Positions 45,039 through 53,818 are shown, counted from the stretch's first letter. The stretch is DNA of 64,000 nucleotides from Mycobacterium colombiense CECT 3035 (GCF_002105755.1 NZ_CP020821.1:3410001-3474000), one strand, 5' to 3'. Numbers and translations: made by a program. The notes: a model not told the origin generated them from the sequence alone.

Positions 45039-45515
45039 CTACGGGCAGGTGAGATCCAACTCGAATGGCTTGGTGACCTGCTGCGGTTGCTGCGGGTTGC
45101 TCATGTCGGTGCCGACCGCGGTCCCCTTGATCGCCCAATCCTTGCCGTTGACCGCGGCCCCGGCGCTGCCGCTTTGGCTGGGTGCGGCGTCGGAGAAGCC
45201 GAGTGCGACGCCGTTGACGGTGCCCAGCCCGACCGAGTGCACCAGCGGCGGGTTCCCGTTGCTCACCACGGCCCCCAGGCCCGCGGTCGGGTCGCCGATG
45301 CCGATGTTGATGTTGTTGCCCGCGGCGGTGCAGGTGACCTGGCCGCTGATGTTTTGGTTCTGCCCGTCGACGGTGAGCACCGGGCCCGCCGACGCGGCCG
45401 CCGCTGACGACGACGAGCCCGACGAACCGGTACTGGACTTGTTGCTCGAACATCCGGCGCTGGCCGCGACCACCAGGGCCACGCCGGCTACGCCGACCAC
45501 GATCCCACGCTTCAC
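45039..45515 (-). CDS. LpqH (19-kDa antigen)-family lipoprotein
   Basis: A 158-residue lipoprotein. The signal ends in the lipobox ASAGC (Cys22), followed by SSNKSSTGSSGSSSS, the Ser/Thr/Ala linker that is glycosylated in Mtb LpqH. The domain VLTVDGQNQNISGQVTCTAA ... NPPLVHSVGLGTVNGV...TCP is the LpqH fold with paired cysteines. It could be a paralogue of lpqH, since the surroundings differ from the usual lpqH locus as I recall it. A SigF-like promoter is found upstream. Confidence 0.88.
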   Translation of the reverse strand: MKRGIVVGVAGVALVVAASAGCSSNKSSTGSSGSSSSAAAASAGPVLTVDGQNQNISGQVTCTAAGNNINIGIGDPTAGLGAVVSNGNPPLVHSVGLGTVNGVALGFSDAAPSQSGSAGAAVNGKDWAIKGTAVGTDMSNPQQPQQVTKPFELDLTCP

Positions 45516-45624
45516 TACTGCTTCCCTTCGTGTCGCTGGTTCCGCTGCCTCGTTGCGTCGGCCGCGTCAAAACAGCTGGGCTACCTGGCCCCAGCGGGCC
45601 GACGCCTTACGGCCGGTCCACCTG

Positions 45625-45650
45625 ATACCCGGTACCCGAGAATTGCAAAC
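45625..45650 (-). promoter_or_regulatory. SigF-type promoter of the LpqH-family gene
   Basis: On the minus strand GTTT (45650-45647), 16 nt, then GGGTAT (45630-45625) matches the mycobacterial SigF consensus GGTTT-N15-17-GGGTAT. It lies about 110 nt before the lipoprotein start. It would link the lipoprotein and the Pro-rich protein to stationary-phase or stress expression. Confidence 0.5.
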
Positions 45651-45699
45651 GCTACGTTACGTGCCGCGGGTCGGCCTGGTCACCGGCCGGCAAGCGCGT

Positions 45700-46368
45700 T
45701 CACGGAAGCACCCGCAGCCCCCACTTGCCCAGCAGCGGGTTGATGAGCATGAAGTAGGTCGTGTAGTCATCCCCGTCGGGCGACGACATCAGCAGGCCGA
45801 CCGCGCTGACGGTGCCGTCCGGGTTCATCACGAAGCCGGGGCTGCCGCTGTCGCCGTCCAGGCTGAACACGCTGGCTTCGACGACGTCGCCATTGATGCC
45901 TTTGATGGCGCCGCACGTCTCACCGGTGACGGCCCCGATTTTGCAGAACGGCATACCGACCTGAATATCCTGGCGGCTCAACACATCTCGAACCAAGTAT
46001 CTGCCGCCGACGTCACCCATCGGCATGCCGACACTGGGCTCCAGCCGGATGATCGCGGCGTCGCGCTTATCGCCGTCGTGCTCGCTCGCTGAGATCCGCC
46101 CGAGCGGGGCGTCGTTGCCGTACGTCCATTCGCTGCCGTCGTGCGCGTCGCAGTGCCCGCTCGTCATCAGGTAGTAGCTGCCGTCGGAGCCCTGCGCCGC
46201 GAATCCTGCTGTGCACCTGCCGGATTCGTGATCGACACCAATTCCCGGTGAGGGCGGGGGCGACGGCAGAGCCGGGGGCGGCGCTGCCAGAGCGGATTTC
46301 GCGCCCGCCGTCGCGGCCACCATCACCGCTGCCAAGAACCCGAGCCCCCGCAACCACGGTATGGTCAC
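45700..46368 (-). CDS. Secreted trypsin-like serine protease (S1 family)
   Basis: A 222-residue exported protease. A signal peptide covers about residues 1-29 (ends KSALAA), and a Pro-rich stretch follows. The triad fits His72 (MTSGHCDA), Asp103 (RDAAIIRL) and Ser174 (DGDSGSPG). Cys52-Cys73 and Cys142-Cys152 are in positions for two disulfides. GTG 46368 follows GGAGGAGG, a strong ribosome site. It resembles streptogrisin-like proteases that work outside the cell; the substrate is unknown. Confidence 0.88.
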   Translation of the reverse strand: MTIPWLRGLGFLAAVMVAATAGAKSALAAPPPALPSPPPSPGIGVDHESGRCTAGFAAQGSDGSYYLMTSGHCDAHDGSEWTYGNDAPLGRISASEHDGDKRDAAIIRLEPSVGMPMGDVGGRYLVRDVLSRQDIQVGMPFCKIGAVTGETCGAIKGINGDVVEASVFSLDGDSGSPGFVMNPDGTVSAVGLLMSSPDGDDYTTYFMLINPLLGKWGLRVLP

Positions 46369-46457
46369 GTCCGTCCTCCTCCGCTTACGCCCGGCAGATA
46401 GTAACAGCGCTGCCGACCTGAAATGAGGTGGCGACCAATCCGTTCCGTGCACGTGGT

Positions 46458-47333
46458 TCACCCGGCGTCGACGTGCCGGGTAAGGAAGTCCAGCACGGCG
46501 TCGGCGAAGATGTCGTTGCGGTCGCCGGCCACCATGTGCCCGGCGCCGCGGACGTCAGTGAATTCGACCTGCGGGAAACGCGCGAGGAATTCGTCGGCGC
46601 GCTCCTGGCTGACCAGGTCGCTCATCTGGCCGCGGACCAGCAGGATGGGGACCCCGCCGCGCAGGATCGCCTCGACGGCGGCGTGCATCCGGTCGGGATC
46701 GGTGACCTCAAACGGCGGGAAAGCCGCAGTGCCGCTGATGAATTGCGGATCCCAATGCCAGTACCAGCGGTCGCCGCGGCGACGCAGGTTGGTGGTCAGA
46801 CCCTCCAGGTCGGTCGGTCGCGGCCGATGCGGATTGTATTCGGCGATGGCGTCGGCGACCTCATCGAGTGAACCGAAGCCCGATTCCACCCGGTCGGCCA
46901 TGAAGGCGTGGATCCGGTTGGCGCCGGACTGGTCCATGTTCGGCACGATGTCCACCAACACGACCGCACTGGCGATGCCCGGGGACAGCTCCCCGGCGAG
47001 CAGCATCGACGTGAAACCGCCCAGCGAGGCGCCGACCAACACCGGTTGCGGGGGCAGCGTGCGCAGCACTTCTTGGACGTCGGCGGCGAAGCTGACGACG
47101 CGGTAATCGCCGTCGCCCGACCAGTCCGATTCGCCATGCCCGCGCAGGTCGACGGTGACGGCCTGCCAGCCACGCGCGGCGACGGCGGACGCCGCCTTGC
47201 CCCAGGACCGGCGAGTCTGTCCGCCGCCGTGCAGGAACACCACTGCGCGCGCCTGCGGATCCCCGAGGCGGTCAGCGACGATCTGAACCCCGCCGGGGCC
47301 CTGGATCGTAAACGGTTCGGCTGCCGTGGGCAC
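46458..47333 (-). CDS. Alpha/beta hydrolase
   Basis: A 291-residue soluble hydrolase. The oxyanion motif is VVFLHGGGQTRRSW, and VDLRGHGESD follows. The nucleophile elbow is GASLGG (Ser103) and the His is about 266 in GAGHMVAGDRND. This is the general esterase/peroxidase-like group and the substrate cannot be named. GTG 47333 is preceded by TAGTAT with a 6-nt spacer, so the transcript is probably leaderless. It is divergent from the amidase gene. Confidence 0.9.
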   Translation of the reverse strand: MPTAAEPFTIQGPGGVQIVADRLGDPQARAVVFLHGGGQTRRSWGKAASAVAARGWQAVTVDLRGHGESDWSGDGDYRVVSFAADVQEVLRTLPPQPVLVGASLGGFTSMLLAGELSPGIASAVVLVDIVPNMDQSGANRIHAFMADRVESGFGSLDEVADAIAEYNPHRPRPTDLEGLTTNLRRRGDRWYWHWDPQFISGTAAFPPFEVTDPDRMHAAVEAILRGGVPILLVRGQMSDLVSQERADEFLARFPQVEFTDVRGAGHMVAGDRNDIFADAVLDFLTRHVDAG

Positions 47334-47339
47334 CAGGTG

Positions 47340-47345
47340 ATACTA
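47340..47345 (-). promoter_or_regulatory. -10 box of the alpha/beta hydrolase gene
   Basis: TAGTAT on the minus strand, CACCTG, then GTG 47333: the TANNNT-N6-start leaderless layout. Confidence 0.6.
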
Positions 47346-47452
47346 AGGCGCCCCCACGAAAAGCTCGCGTTGGCTTAACGTCAACAGCATGCCGTGGCGT
47401 CAATTGAGCGGGCGCCGGGCGCGCGCAGCCGGACCGGAGCCAAGGAGAACGC

Positions 47453-48946
47453 ATGCATCTTGACGAGTACATGTCGCTGGATGCGACCGCCCTGGCAGAG
47501 CTGGTCGAGCGCAAACAAGTCACCGCGGCCGAGTTGCTCGCGCTGGCGCGGCAACGAGCGGACGCGGTGAATCCGCGGCTGAACGCCATCGTCAGCCGCC
47601 TCGACGACGTCGCGGACCGCCAGGCGGCCGACCCGAACCTGAATGGGCCGTTCGCCGGTGTGCCGTTCCTGCTCAAAGACCTCGCTCAGGAATACCGCGG
47701 CTTTGCGACGTCGTGCGGGTCCCGCTCGCTGGCCCGCGACGTCGCCGACCGCCACGCCCTGGTCACCCAGCGCTTCCTGGACGCGGGGCTGGTGATCTTC
47801 GGCAAGACCAACACCCCGGAGTTCGGGGCCAAGGGAGTGACGGAACCCGACTACTGGGGCCCGGCCCGCAACCCGTGGAACACCGGGCACACGCCCGGAG
47901 GCTCGTCGGGCGGATCGGGGGCGGCCGTGGCGGCGGGCATCGTTCCCGCCGCCGGGGCCAACGACGGCGGCGGGTCGATCCGCATCCCCGCCGCCTGCAA
48001 CGGGCTGGTCGGCCTCAAGCCCAGCCGGGGGCTGGCGCCCTACGGCCCGCAGACCGGTGAACTGATGCTGGGCATGGCGACCCAGGGTGTGGTGTCGCGC
48101 ACCGTGCGCGACAGTGCGGCACTGCTCGACGCGATCGTCGGCCCCGACCCTGCGGCGGCCTACCGGATCGCGCTGCCCGACAAGCCCTTTGGTGAACAGA
48201 TCAAGCACCGCCCGGGAAGCCTGAAAATCGGCTACTCGGCACGCTCGGCGATCAATGCGCGGCCGGACCGCGAGGCCGTCGCCGCGGTCGAAAAGGCCGC
48301 GGCGCTCCTGCGCGAGTTGGGCCATCAGGTCGACGAAGTCGCACCGCCCTACGACGACGCGGCGCTCGGTCGCGACTTCCTGACCATCTGGTTCGCCCAG
48401 CTGCAGCAGCAGGTCGCCGACATCAAACAGCGAACCGGCGCGCGGGACAACGACTTTGAGGCCGACACCCTGGCCATCGCCGAACTCGGGCGGTCCGGCG
48501 GCGTGCAACCCGTCATGGCCGCGCTGGAACACCGAAACGACTACATCCAGTCGTTGGCGGCGTTCCACGAGAGCTACGACTTCTTTTTGACGCCGACGCT
48601 GGCCACCCCGCCTCTGCCGGTAGGCGCCACGACGACGTCGCCGGTTTTACAACGGGTGGCCCGTCTGGTCAGCAGGGTGCGCGCCGGAAAACTGATGGGG
48701 CTCAGCGGAATACTCGATGACCTCATCCAGGAGAGTTTGGGCTGGGTGCCCTACACGCAGCTGGCCAACCTCACCGGCCGTCCGGCGATCAGCGTACCGC
48801 TGCACTGGACGGACGCCGGGCTTCCGCTGGGTGTGCAGTTCGTCGGCAGGCTGGGCGCGGATGGCGATCTGCTGCAGTTGGCGGCGCAGCTCGAAGAGGC
48901 GCGCCCATGGGCCCACCGGTATCCGGCACCGGTGGCGCCGAATTAG
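47453..48946 (+). CDS. Amidase (amidase-signature family)
   Basis: A 497-residue amidase. The catalytic Ser-cisSer-Lys triad fits Lys75 (PFLLKD), Ser151/152 ([11 protein letters not shown]) and Ser175 ([10 protein letters not shown]). The family signature is complete and the length normal. AAGGAG lies upstream of ATG 47453. Substrates of such enzymes range from simple amides to nitrile products, and nothing here narrows it. It is divergent from the alpha/beta hydrolase. Confidence 0.92.
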   Translation: MHLDEYMSLDATALAELVERKQVTAAELLALARQRADAVNPRLNAIVSRLDDVADRQAADPNLNGPFAGVPFLLKDLAQEYRGFATSCGSRSLARDVADRHALVTQRFLDAGLVIFGKTNTPEFGAKGVTEPDYWGPARNPWNTGHTPGGSSGGSGAAVAAGIVPAAGANDGGGSIRIPAACNGLVGLKPSRGLAPYGPQTGELMLGMATQGVVSRTVRDSAALLDAIVGPDPAAAYRIALPDKPFGEQIKHRPGSLKIGYSARSAINARPDREAVAAVEKAAALLRELGHQVDEVAPPYDDAALGRDFLTIWFAQLQQQVADIKQRTGARDNDFEADTLAIAELGRSGGVQPVMAALEHRNDYIQSLAAFHESYDFFLTPTLATPPLPVGATTTSPVLQRVARLVSRVRAGKLMGLSGILDDLIQESLGWVPYTQLANLTGRPAISVPLHWTDAGLPLGVQFVGRLGADGDLLQLAAQLEEARPWAHRYPAPVAPN

Positions 48947-48962
48947 CCTGTCGCTGAAGGGT

Positions 48963-49139
48963 TTATCCGGGAGGACCGGCGTCCCCGCCGTCGCGCGGGC
49001 CTCGCCACAGGCGCGCGAAGCGCCGGGCGATGTCACCGAGACGACCCCCCGCATGCCGCGAAGCCTCGATGCGGCCCAGGGTTTCCTTACCCTCGTTCGC
49101 GTAGTCCTTGACGGTTTCGTCGCCTTCTTCGGCGCGCAT
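48963..49139 (-). CDS. Small hypothetical protein (58 aa)
   Basis: MRAEEGDETVKDYANEG opens an acidic half; the second half is basic (RLGDIARRFARLW). The ATG at 49139 has GGAGAG 8 nt upstream, better than any start in the longer upstream frame. It follows another small gene after 22 nt on the same strand. Unrecognised family; it could be a stress-type protein of the CsbD/YjbJ kind by composition, but that is a guess. Confidence 0.5.
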   Translation of the reverse strand: MRAEEGDETVKDYANEGKETLGRIEASRHAGGRLGDIARRFARLWRGPRDGGDAGPPG

Positions 49140-49161
49140 GTCCGCTCTCCAATCGTGATCG

Positions 49162-49350
49162 TTATTCCGGCGCTTGGCGCTCGGGTGGTTCCGGGGGCGC
49201 CGGCCGCTCGGGCGATTCCGCCGGCGCGAGCCGTTCGGGCGTTTCCGCCGGTGTGAGCCGCTCCGGCGTCTCACCGGGACTGCCCGGCTGCGCCGGCTCC
49301 GAATTCCGCGGCCGCTGCGCCGAAAACGGCCTGAGGCGTGTGTCGATCAT
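49162..49350 (-). CDS. Small protein with four 9-residue repeats (62 aa)
   Basis: After MIDTRLRPFSAQRPRNSE the protein is four tandem nonapeptides: ETPERLTPA, ETPERLAPA, ESPERPAPP and EPPERQAPE. ATG 49350 has AAAGGA 7 nt upstream; an upstream in-frame ATG adds a short tail without a ribosome site. The charge pattern E-x-P-E-R with Pro every third or fourth residue suggests an extended, disordered chain. No family recognised. Upstream on the same strand is the TDT gene. Confidence 0.5.
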   Translation of the reverse strand: MIDTRLRPFSAQRPRNSEPAQPGSPGETPERLTPAETPERLAPAESPERPAPPEPPERQAPE

Positions 49351-49444
49351 GCTCAGTCCTTTTGCTCGGCTCATGGCGGCGTACCCGTCGTACCCGGGCG
49401 GCCAAACGCGCACGGCGGCACCAAAACTTCCGCGACGGCAGTCC

Positions 49445-50596
49445 CTAGCGACGGGCGGAGTCCTTGTGCGCCTTGATCGGGGCGGTGCTGGGCGGCAGCT
49501 TGAGCAGGTTGCCGCGCAGGCTGCCCCGCGCAGTGCGGACCGTCACCAGCAGCCAGGTGAACAGCAGCCCCGCATAGGCGATCGCCGCCGCCACCCGGAA
49601 CGCGGGCAGGTGGGTGTGACCGGCCAGCTGGGAGGTGCCGGTGACAAAGGTTCCGACCGGGAAGGTCAGGCTCCACCACGTCAGCGCGAACGGCATTCCG
49701 CGGCGCAGCGTGCGCACCGTCAGCGCGGTCGCGAGCGCGATCCACAACACCGCGAAACCCCAGACCGGCACGCCGTACAGGATCGCGAACGCGTCGAGGT
49801 CCTCGGCCAGCCCGGGCTCGACACCCAGTGCCGCGTTGGCACCCAAAAGCCCCGCGGCCGTGATGGATTGGCCGAGCGGACCCAACACGATCCACAACGT
49901 CGGCACCCGCGCGGAACCCGAGGTGCCGTATAGGGTCAGGCGGCTCCAGATCATCGCGATGATGTTCAGCGAGGCCAGCAACGACAAGCCGAACATCGCG
50001 TAGCAGCCGTACAGCATGGTCGTGCGCCCGCTGCCGGCCGCCATATGGGGAAGCAGCAGCGCCCCGGTCGCCGCGGTCACCATGGGCGGGACGACGGGCA
50101 TCAACCAGCCCCCGAAGGCCGCGTCGGGCTCGACCTCGTGCTGGGTGAACATCAGGAACGGAATGCTGACGGCGGTGAACAGCCCGCCCAGCGTGCCGGC
50201 GGTCCACAGCACCCAGTCCAGGTCGACGGCGATGCGCTCGCCGAGCAGGTCCCTGCCGACCAGCACGGCTCCCGCGCCGACCGTCATCAGCGCCATCGGG
50301 GCCGCGCCGTAGAAATGCGCCATCTGCGGATTGCGGGCGTGGGTGCGCACCACGGTCGGGTGGCGCAGCCAATGGCCACCCACCACTGCGATCAGCGCCA
50401 CCAGCAGCGCGGCCGCGATCACCCAGACCACCAGAGCGAATGCCCGCAACCCCACGACGTGAACCGGAAGGGCGGCGCCGGCGGTCGCGACGATCCCGGT
50501 GCCCATCACCGAGGCGAACCAGTTGGGCCCGATGTTGCCGAGTACCTCGACGCGGGTGTGCGCCGGCGATACCTCGTGCGGGTGCGCGATTGCCAC
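49445..50596 (-). CDS. TDT-family transporter, copy 2
   Basis: A 383-residue protein with about ten membrane helices. GPNWFASVMGTGIVATAG is the family's opening motif, and WWSLTFPVGTFVTGTSQLA is the conserved late segment. This is the SLAC1/TehA fold, moving dicarboxylates, sulfite or other anions. It is related to, but clearly diverged from, the TDT protein at 9612. The GTG at 50596 is used; it is divergent from the small gene at 50658. Confidence 0.87.
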   Translation of the reverse strand: MAIAHPHEVSPAHTRVEVLGNIGPNWFASVMGTGIVATAGAALPVHVVGLRAFALVVWVIAAALLVALIAVVGGHWLRHPTVVRTHARNPQMAHFYGAAPMALMTVGAGAVLVGRDLLGERIAVDLDWVLWTAGTLGGLFTAVSIPFLMFTQHEVEPDAAFGGWLMPVVPPMVTAATGALLLPHMAAGSGRTTMLYGCYAMFGLSLLASLNIIAMIWSRLTLYGTSGSARVPTLWIVLGPLGQSITAAGLLGANAALGVEPGLAEDLDAFAILYGVPVWGFAVLWIALATALTVRTLRRGMPFALTWWSLTFPVGTFVTGTSQLAGHTHLPAFRVAAAIAYAGLLFTWLLVTVRTARGSLRGNLLKLPPSTAPIKAHKDSARR

Positions 50597-50645
50597 AGCT
50601 GAAGAACCTACTGCGCCGCCCGCGCAAGCCGCCGGATTCGCCGCT

Positions 50646-50651
50646 TACACT
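50646..50651 (+). promoter_or_regulatory. -10 box of the 89-aa membrane protein gene
   Basis: TACACT, CCACCC, then GTG 50658: the TANNNT-N6-start leaderless layout, which decides between GTG 50658 and GTG 50661. Confidence 0.6.
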
Positions 50652-50657
50652 CCACCC

Positions 50658-50927
50658 GTGGTGAATCCGGCACAGCCGAGGCCGGCAGTGAACAGGGTCC
50701 CGCTCATCGTCGGCGTCGCCGTCGTGCTGCTCACCGTCCTCGCGGCACCCATCAAGCAACGATGCGGTGCGCCGGGCTTTTCGTGCGCGTCGGCGGTGGA
50801 CAACGCCGGCAACGTCCACTTCTACTACGAGGTCGAACCCGTCGGCGTCTACCTCGCCGAGATCGTCACCGGCACCAATATCACGCTCTTCTACAACTCG
50901 GGTGAGGACCTGGTCAAGGCCCGATGA
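50658..50927 (+). CDS. Small membrane-anchored protein (89 aa)
   Basis: One membrane helix (VPLIVGVAVVLLTVLAAP, about residues 14-31) is followed by a short extracytoplasmic domain. It has two cysteines (CGAPGFSC, about 36 and 43) that can pair, and a beta-rich end (VHFYYEVEPVGVYLAEIV). Unknown family. The TGA overlaps an ATG at 50924. It lies between the TDT gene and the LCP gene. Confidence 0.7.
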   Translation: MVNPAQPRPAVNRVPLIVGVAVVLLTVLAAPIKQRCGAPGFSCASAVDNAGNVHFYYEVEPVGVYLAEIVTGTNITLFYNSGEDLVKAR

Positions 50928-51208
50928 CCGGCGGCGGCGGTTTGCTGGCCCGGTCCGCGCGGCAACGATCCACTCGGCGGTATCCGCTCGATAACGAGTT
51001 CGGCTCGATCCGGGCGACCGCGTGGCCGGCCCGAGACCTCCCGGAGACCACCCCGACGCCGGCCGGGCACAACGCGCTGGTAGAGCGGGTACGGCGAGCG
51101 CGCGTCGCGGCCGCCCGGCCCGACGGACGCGCCTGCTCCGACGCTGTGACGGGTGCTCTCGATTGGGGGCTTCATAGCAAGCTAACGCATACTTGTGACC
51201 ATGCTTGA
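50924..51208 (+). CDS. Doubtful small ORF after the membrane protein
   Basis: The 94-codon frame starts by ATGA overlap with the preceding gene, which is why it is listed. The product (MTGGGGLLARSARQRSTRRY and onward) is Arg/Ala-rich with no recognisable motif. An equally long frame exists on the other strand (50891-51175). It may be non-coding; only codon statistics or proteomics could settle it. Confidence 0.3.
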   Translation: MTGGGGLLARSARQRSTRRYPLDNEFGSIRATAWPARDLPETTPTPAGHNALVERVRRARVAAARPDGRACSDAVTGALDWGLHSKLTHTCDHA

Positions 51209-51274
51209 AGCGACATCGCCGCGATGCACCGTTGCGGTGCCCGGTGATGCGCTGGGCGTGGGCAGAGGTTTGTG

Positions 51275-52840
51275 ATGGCCCGCTCGGGCGGCGCGCATCG
51301 CCGTCATCGAGCCGTCCGTCAACCCTCCCGTTTCCGCAAGGGGCTGACGCGCACCCTGGGCGCGCTCGTCTCCGTGGCGGCCGTAGGGCTCACCGGGGCG
51401 GGCTATTACGTGGCACACGGCGCGCTGGGCGGCATCACCGTCTCCAACGCCCTGCAGCCCGACGACCCGCGGTCCAGCGGCGACAACATGAACATCCTGC
51501 TGATCGGCCTGGACTCACGTAAGGATCAGGACGGCAACGACCTGCCCAACTCGATCCTGAAGCATCTGCACGCCGGCGACTCCGACGACGGCGGCTACAA
51601 CACCAACACGATGATCCTGGTGCACGTCAGCGCCGACAACAGGGTCGTGGCCTTCTCGATCCCCCGCGACGACTGGGTGCCCTTCACCGGGGTCCCGGGA
51701 TACAACCACATCAAGATCAAAGAGGCGTACGGACTGACCAAGCAGTACGTCGCCCAAAAGCTGGCCAATCAGGGCAACAGCACCCAGAAGGAACTCGAAA
51801 CCAAGGGCCGCGAGGCCGGCCGGGCGGCGACGCTGCGCGCGGTGCGAAACCTGACGGGCGTCCCCATCGACTACTTCGCCGAGGTCAACCTGGCCGGCTT
51901 CTTCGATCTGGCGCAGACCCTCGGCGGCGTCGACGTCTGCCTGAATCACCCCGTCTACGACTCGTACTCCGGCGCCGACTTCCCGGCCGGCCGGCAGCGG
52001 CTGGACGCGTCGGAGGCGCTGTCGTTCGTCCGGCAGCGGCACGGCCTGGACAACGGCGACCTGGACCGCACCCACCGCCAGCAGGCGTTCATCTCGTCGG
52101 TCATGCAGGAGCTGCAGGCCTCGGGCACCTTCACCAACATCGACAAGCTCAAGAACCTGATGGCCGTGGCGCGTAAGGACGTGGTGCTGTCGGCGGGCTG
52201 GAACGACGACATGATCCAACGGCTCGGCGGGCTGGCCGGCGGCAACGTCGAGTTCCGCACGCTGCCGGTGGTGCGCTACGACACCATCGACGGCCAGGAC
52301 GTCAACATCGTCGACCCGGCGGCGATCAGGTCCGAGGTGGCGGCGGCGATCGGATCGGACACGACGACGACAGCGCCGGCGACCACCGCCGTGAAACCCG
52401 ACCCGTCCACGGTCGTCGACGTGGTCAACGCCGGCAGCATGAGCGGTCAGGCCAGCGAGGTGTCACGCGCGCTGAAAAAGAAGGGCTATACCCCTGGCCA
52501 GGTCCGCGACCGCGAATCCGGCGACCCGACCACCACCACCGTGGAGTACGGCGCCGGTGCGCAGACCGACGCGCAGAACCTGGCCACCCTGCTCGGTGTG
52601 GACGCGCCCAAGCAGCCCAGCCCCAGCGTCGCGGCCGGACACATCCGGCTCACCGTGGACACGAATTTCTCGATGCCCACACCTGACGAGACCCAGATGG
52701 ACGACTCGACGAGCACCAGCTCCAGCACGACGACGTCGACCAAGGCCAAGAGCTACTACTACAACGGCACCACCACGACGTATCCGACGCCCGATCAGGG
52801 AAAGCCGATCGACGGCGGCGGCGTGCCCTGCGTGAACTAG
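51275..52840 (+). CDS. cpsA: LytR-CpsA-Psr (LCP) family cell-wall ligase (CpsA/Rv3484-like)
   Basis: A 521-residue membrane-anchored enzyme. A basic N-terminus, one helix at about 28-50, then the LCP domain: MNILLIGLDSRKDQDG, SADNRVVAFSIPRDDWV (Arg/Asp of the phosphate site), NLAGFFDLAQTLGGVDVCLN and ALSFVRQRHGL...DRTHRQQ. A LytR_C domain follows (VVDVVNAGSMSGQASEVSRAL), then a Thr/Ser-rich tail. LCP enzymes attach arabinogalactan to peptidoglycan; Mtb CpsA also counters phagosome maturation. ATG 51275 or GTG 51272 may start it. A VNTR lies just downstream. Confidence 0.92.
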   Translation: MARSGGAHRRHRAVRQPSRFRKGLTRTLGALVSVAAVGLTGAGYYVAHGALGGITVSNALQPDDPRSSGDNMNILLIGLDSRKDQDGNDLPNSILKHLHAGDSDDGGYNTNTMILVHVSADNRVVAFSIPRDDWVPFTGVPGYNHIKIKEAYGLTKQYVAQKLANQGNSTQKELETKGREAGRAATLRAVRNLTGVPIDYFAEVNLAGFFDLAQTLGGVDVCLNHPVYDSYSGADFPAGRQRLDASEALSFVRQRHGLDNGDLDRTHRQQAFISSVMQELQASGTFTNIDKLKNLMAVARKDVVLSAGWNDDMIQRLGGLAGGNVEFRTLPVVRYDTIDGQDVNIVDPAAIRSEVAAAIGSDTTTTAPATTAVKPDPSTVVDVVNAGSMSGQASEVSRALKKKGYTPGQVRDRESGDPTTTTVEYGAGAQTDAQNLATLLGVDAPKQPSPSVAAGHIRLTVDTNFSMPTPDETQMDDSTSTSSSTTTSTKAKSYYYNGTTTTYPTPDQGKPIDGGGVPCVN

Positions 52841-52850
52841 CGGCGCTCTA

Positions 52851-53015
52851 GGCACGCGGCGATCGCCAGCGCGGCGAAGCCGGGCGCAGCGGGTCGCCGC
52901 CATCAGGCACGCGGCGATCGCCAGCGCGGCGAAGCCGGGCGCAGCGGGTCGCCGCCATCAGGCACGCGGCGATCGCCAGCGCGGCGAAGCCGGGCGCAGC
53001 GGGTCGCCGCCATCA
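52851..53015. repeat. Tandem repeat, three copies of 55 bp (MIRU/VNTR-like)
   Basis: Units at 52851-52905, 52906-52960 and 52961-53015 are identical. Each starts GGCACGCGGC and ends CGCCGCCATCA. They fill the gap between the convergent LCP and SDR genes, and the last unit supplies the SDR stop codon (53013-53015). After the third copy the sequence starts a fourth (GGCATGCG) that diverges at once. Unit size matches mycobacterial interspersed repetitive units (about 50-60 bp). Confidence 0.9.
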
Positions 53016-53804
53016 GGCATGCGTGCCGCCGTCCATCCGGATCTCGGTGCCCGTGATCCACGCGCCGTCATCGGAGACCAGCATGGCGATCACCCCGGCG
53101 ACCGCTTCGGGTCCGGCCATCCCCGCGCCGCTGGACTCCGTCGTGGTCGGCAGGATCGGCATCAGCCGGGGAAACAGCGACCAGTCGGCGTCCTTCGGGA
53201 TGTATCCGCCGGTGGCATCGGTGATTCCGGACTTGATGCTGCCCGGCGCGACGCACGCCGCGCGCAGACCCTGCTTCGCGTATTCCAGCGCCAGCGAATG
53301 AGTGAAGGCCTGGATGCCGCCCTTGCTCGCCGCGTAGGCCGCCATGTACGGATGGGCGAACGACGCCGAGGTGGAGCTGAAGTTCACGATCGCGCTGCGG
53401 GGATTCGCCAGCAGTGACGGCAACGCTTCCCGAACCACCAGGAAGGTTCCGGTCAGGTTGACGGCGATGATCCGATTCCACTGCTCGAGGGTGGTCTCGT
53501 GGGTGTGCCAGGCGCGCAGGATGCCCGCGGCGTTCACCAGTGAATCCAGCCCGCCCAGCTTCTCGACGGCCGAGCCCACGCCGTCCACCACCGAGCCCTC
53601 GTCGCCGACGTCCATCGGCATCGTGGTGAGCCGGTCGGCGGTGCCCGCCTCGTCGGCATAACCTTGCGTGTTGCTCAGACCGTCCGTGGAGACGTCGGCG
53701 GCCACCACGCCGGCGCCCTCGCTCAGCAGCCGCAACGCGGTGGCCTGACCGATTCCCGACGCCGCGCCGGTGACCAGGATCCGTTTGCCCTCAAGCCTTT
53801 TCAT
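53013..53804 (-). CDS. Short-chain dehydrogenase/reductase
   Basis: A 263-residue SDR. ILVTGAASGIGQATA is the cofactor site, VVAADVST the NAD-type strand end, and NAAG is present. The catalytic set is Ser143/144 and Tyr157-AAS-Lys161. ATG 53804 is preferred because the fold starts there. It is the second gene of a two-SDR operon headed by a KstR-type box, 14 nt behind the first. Its stop codon lies inside the third VNTR unit, so copy-number change could alter the 3' UTR. Confidence 0.92.
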   Translation of the reverse strand: MKRLEGKRILVTGAASGIGQATALRLLSEGAGVVAADVSTDGLSNTQGYADEAGTADRLTTMPMDVGDEGSVVDGVGSAVEKLGGLDSLVNAAGILRAWHTHETTLEQWNRIIAVNLTGTFLVVREALPSLLANPRSAIVNFSSTSASFAHPYMAAYAASKGGIQAFTHSLALEYAKQGLRAACVAPGSIKSGITDATGGYIPKDADWSLFPRLMPILPTTTESSGAGMAGPEAVAGVIAMLVSDDGAWITGTEIRMDGGTHA

Positions 53805-53818
53805 CTGATTCTCCCGGG

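Noticed and set aside
44392..45570. A 392-codon minus-strand frame covering the LpqH-like gene and the Pro-rich gene
   Set aside because: Only the short signal-peptide part is real; the remainder is Arg-rich and out of frame with the two true genes.
50891..51175. A 94-codon minus-strand frame opposite the doubtful ORF at 50924
   Set aside because: No ribosome site, no motif, and Arg/Gly/Pro-rich composition; nothing favours it over chance.
52851..53015. The 55-bp tandem repeat considered as a CRISPR array
   Set aside because: The units are directly adjacent with no unique spacers between them, and no cas genes are in the window.
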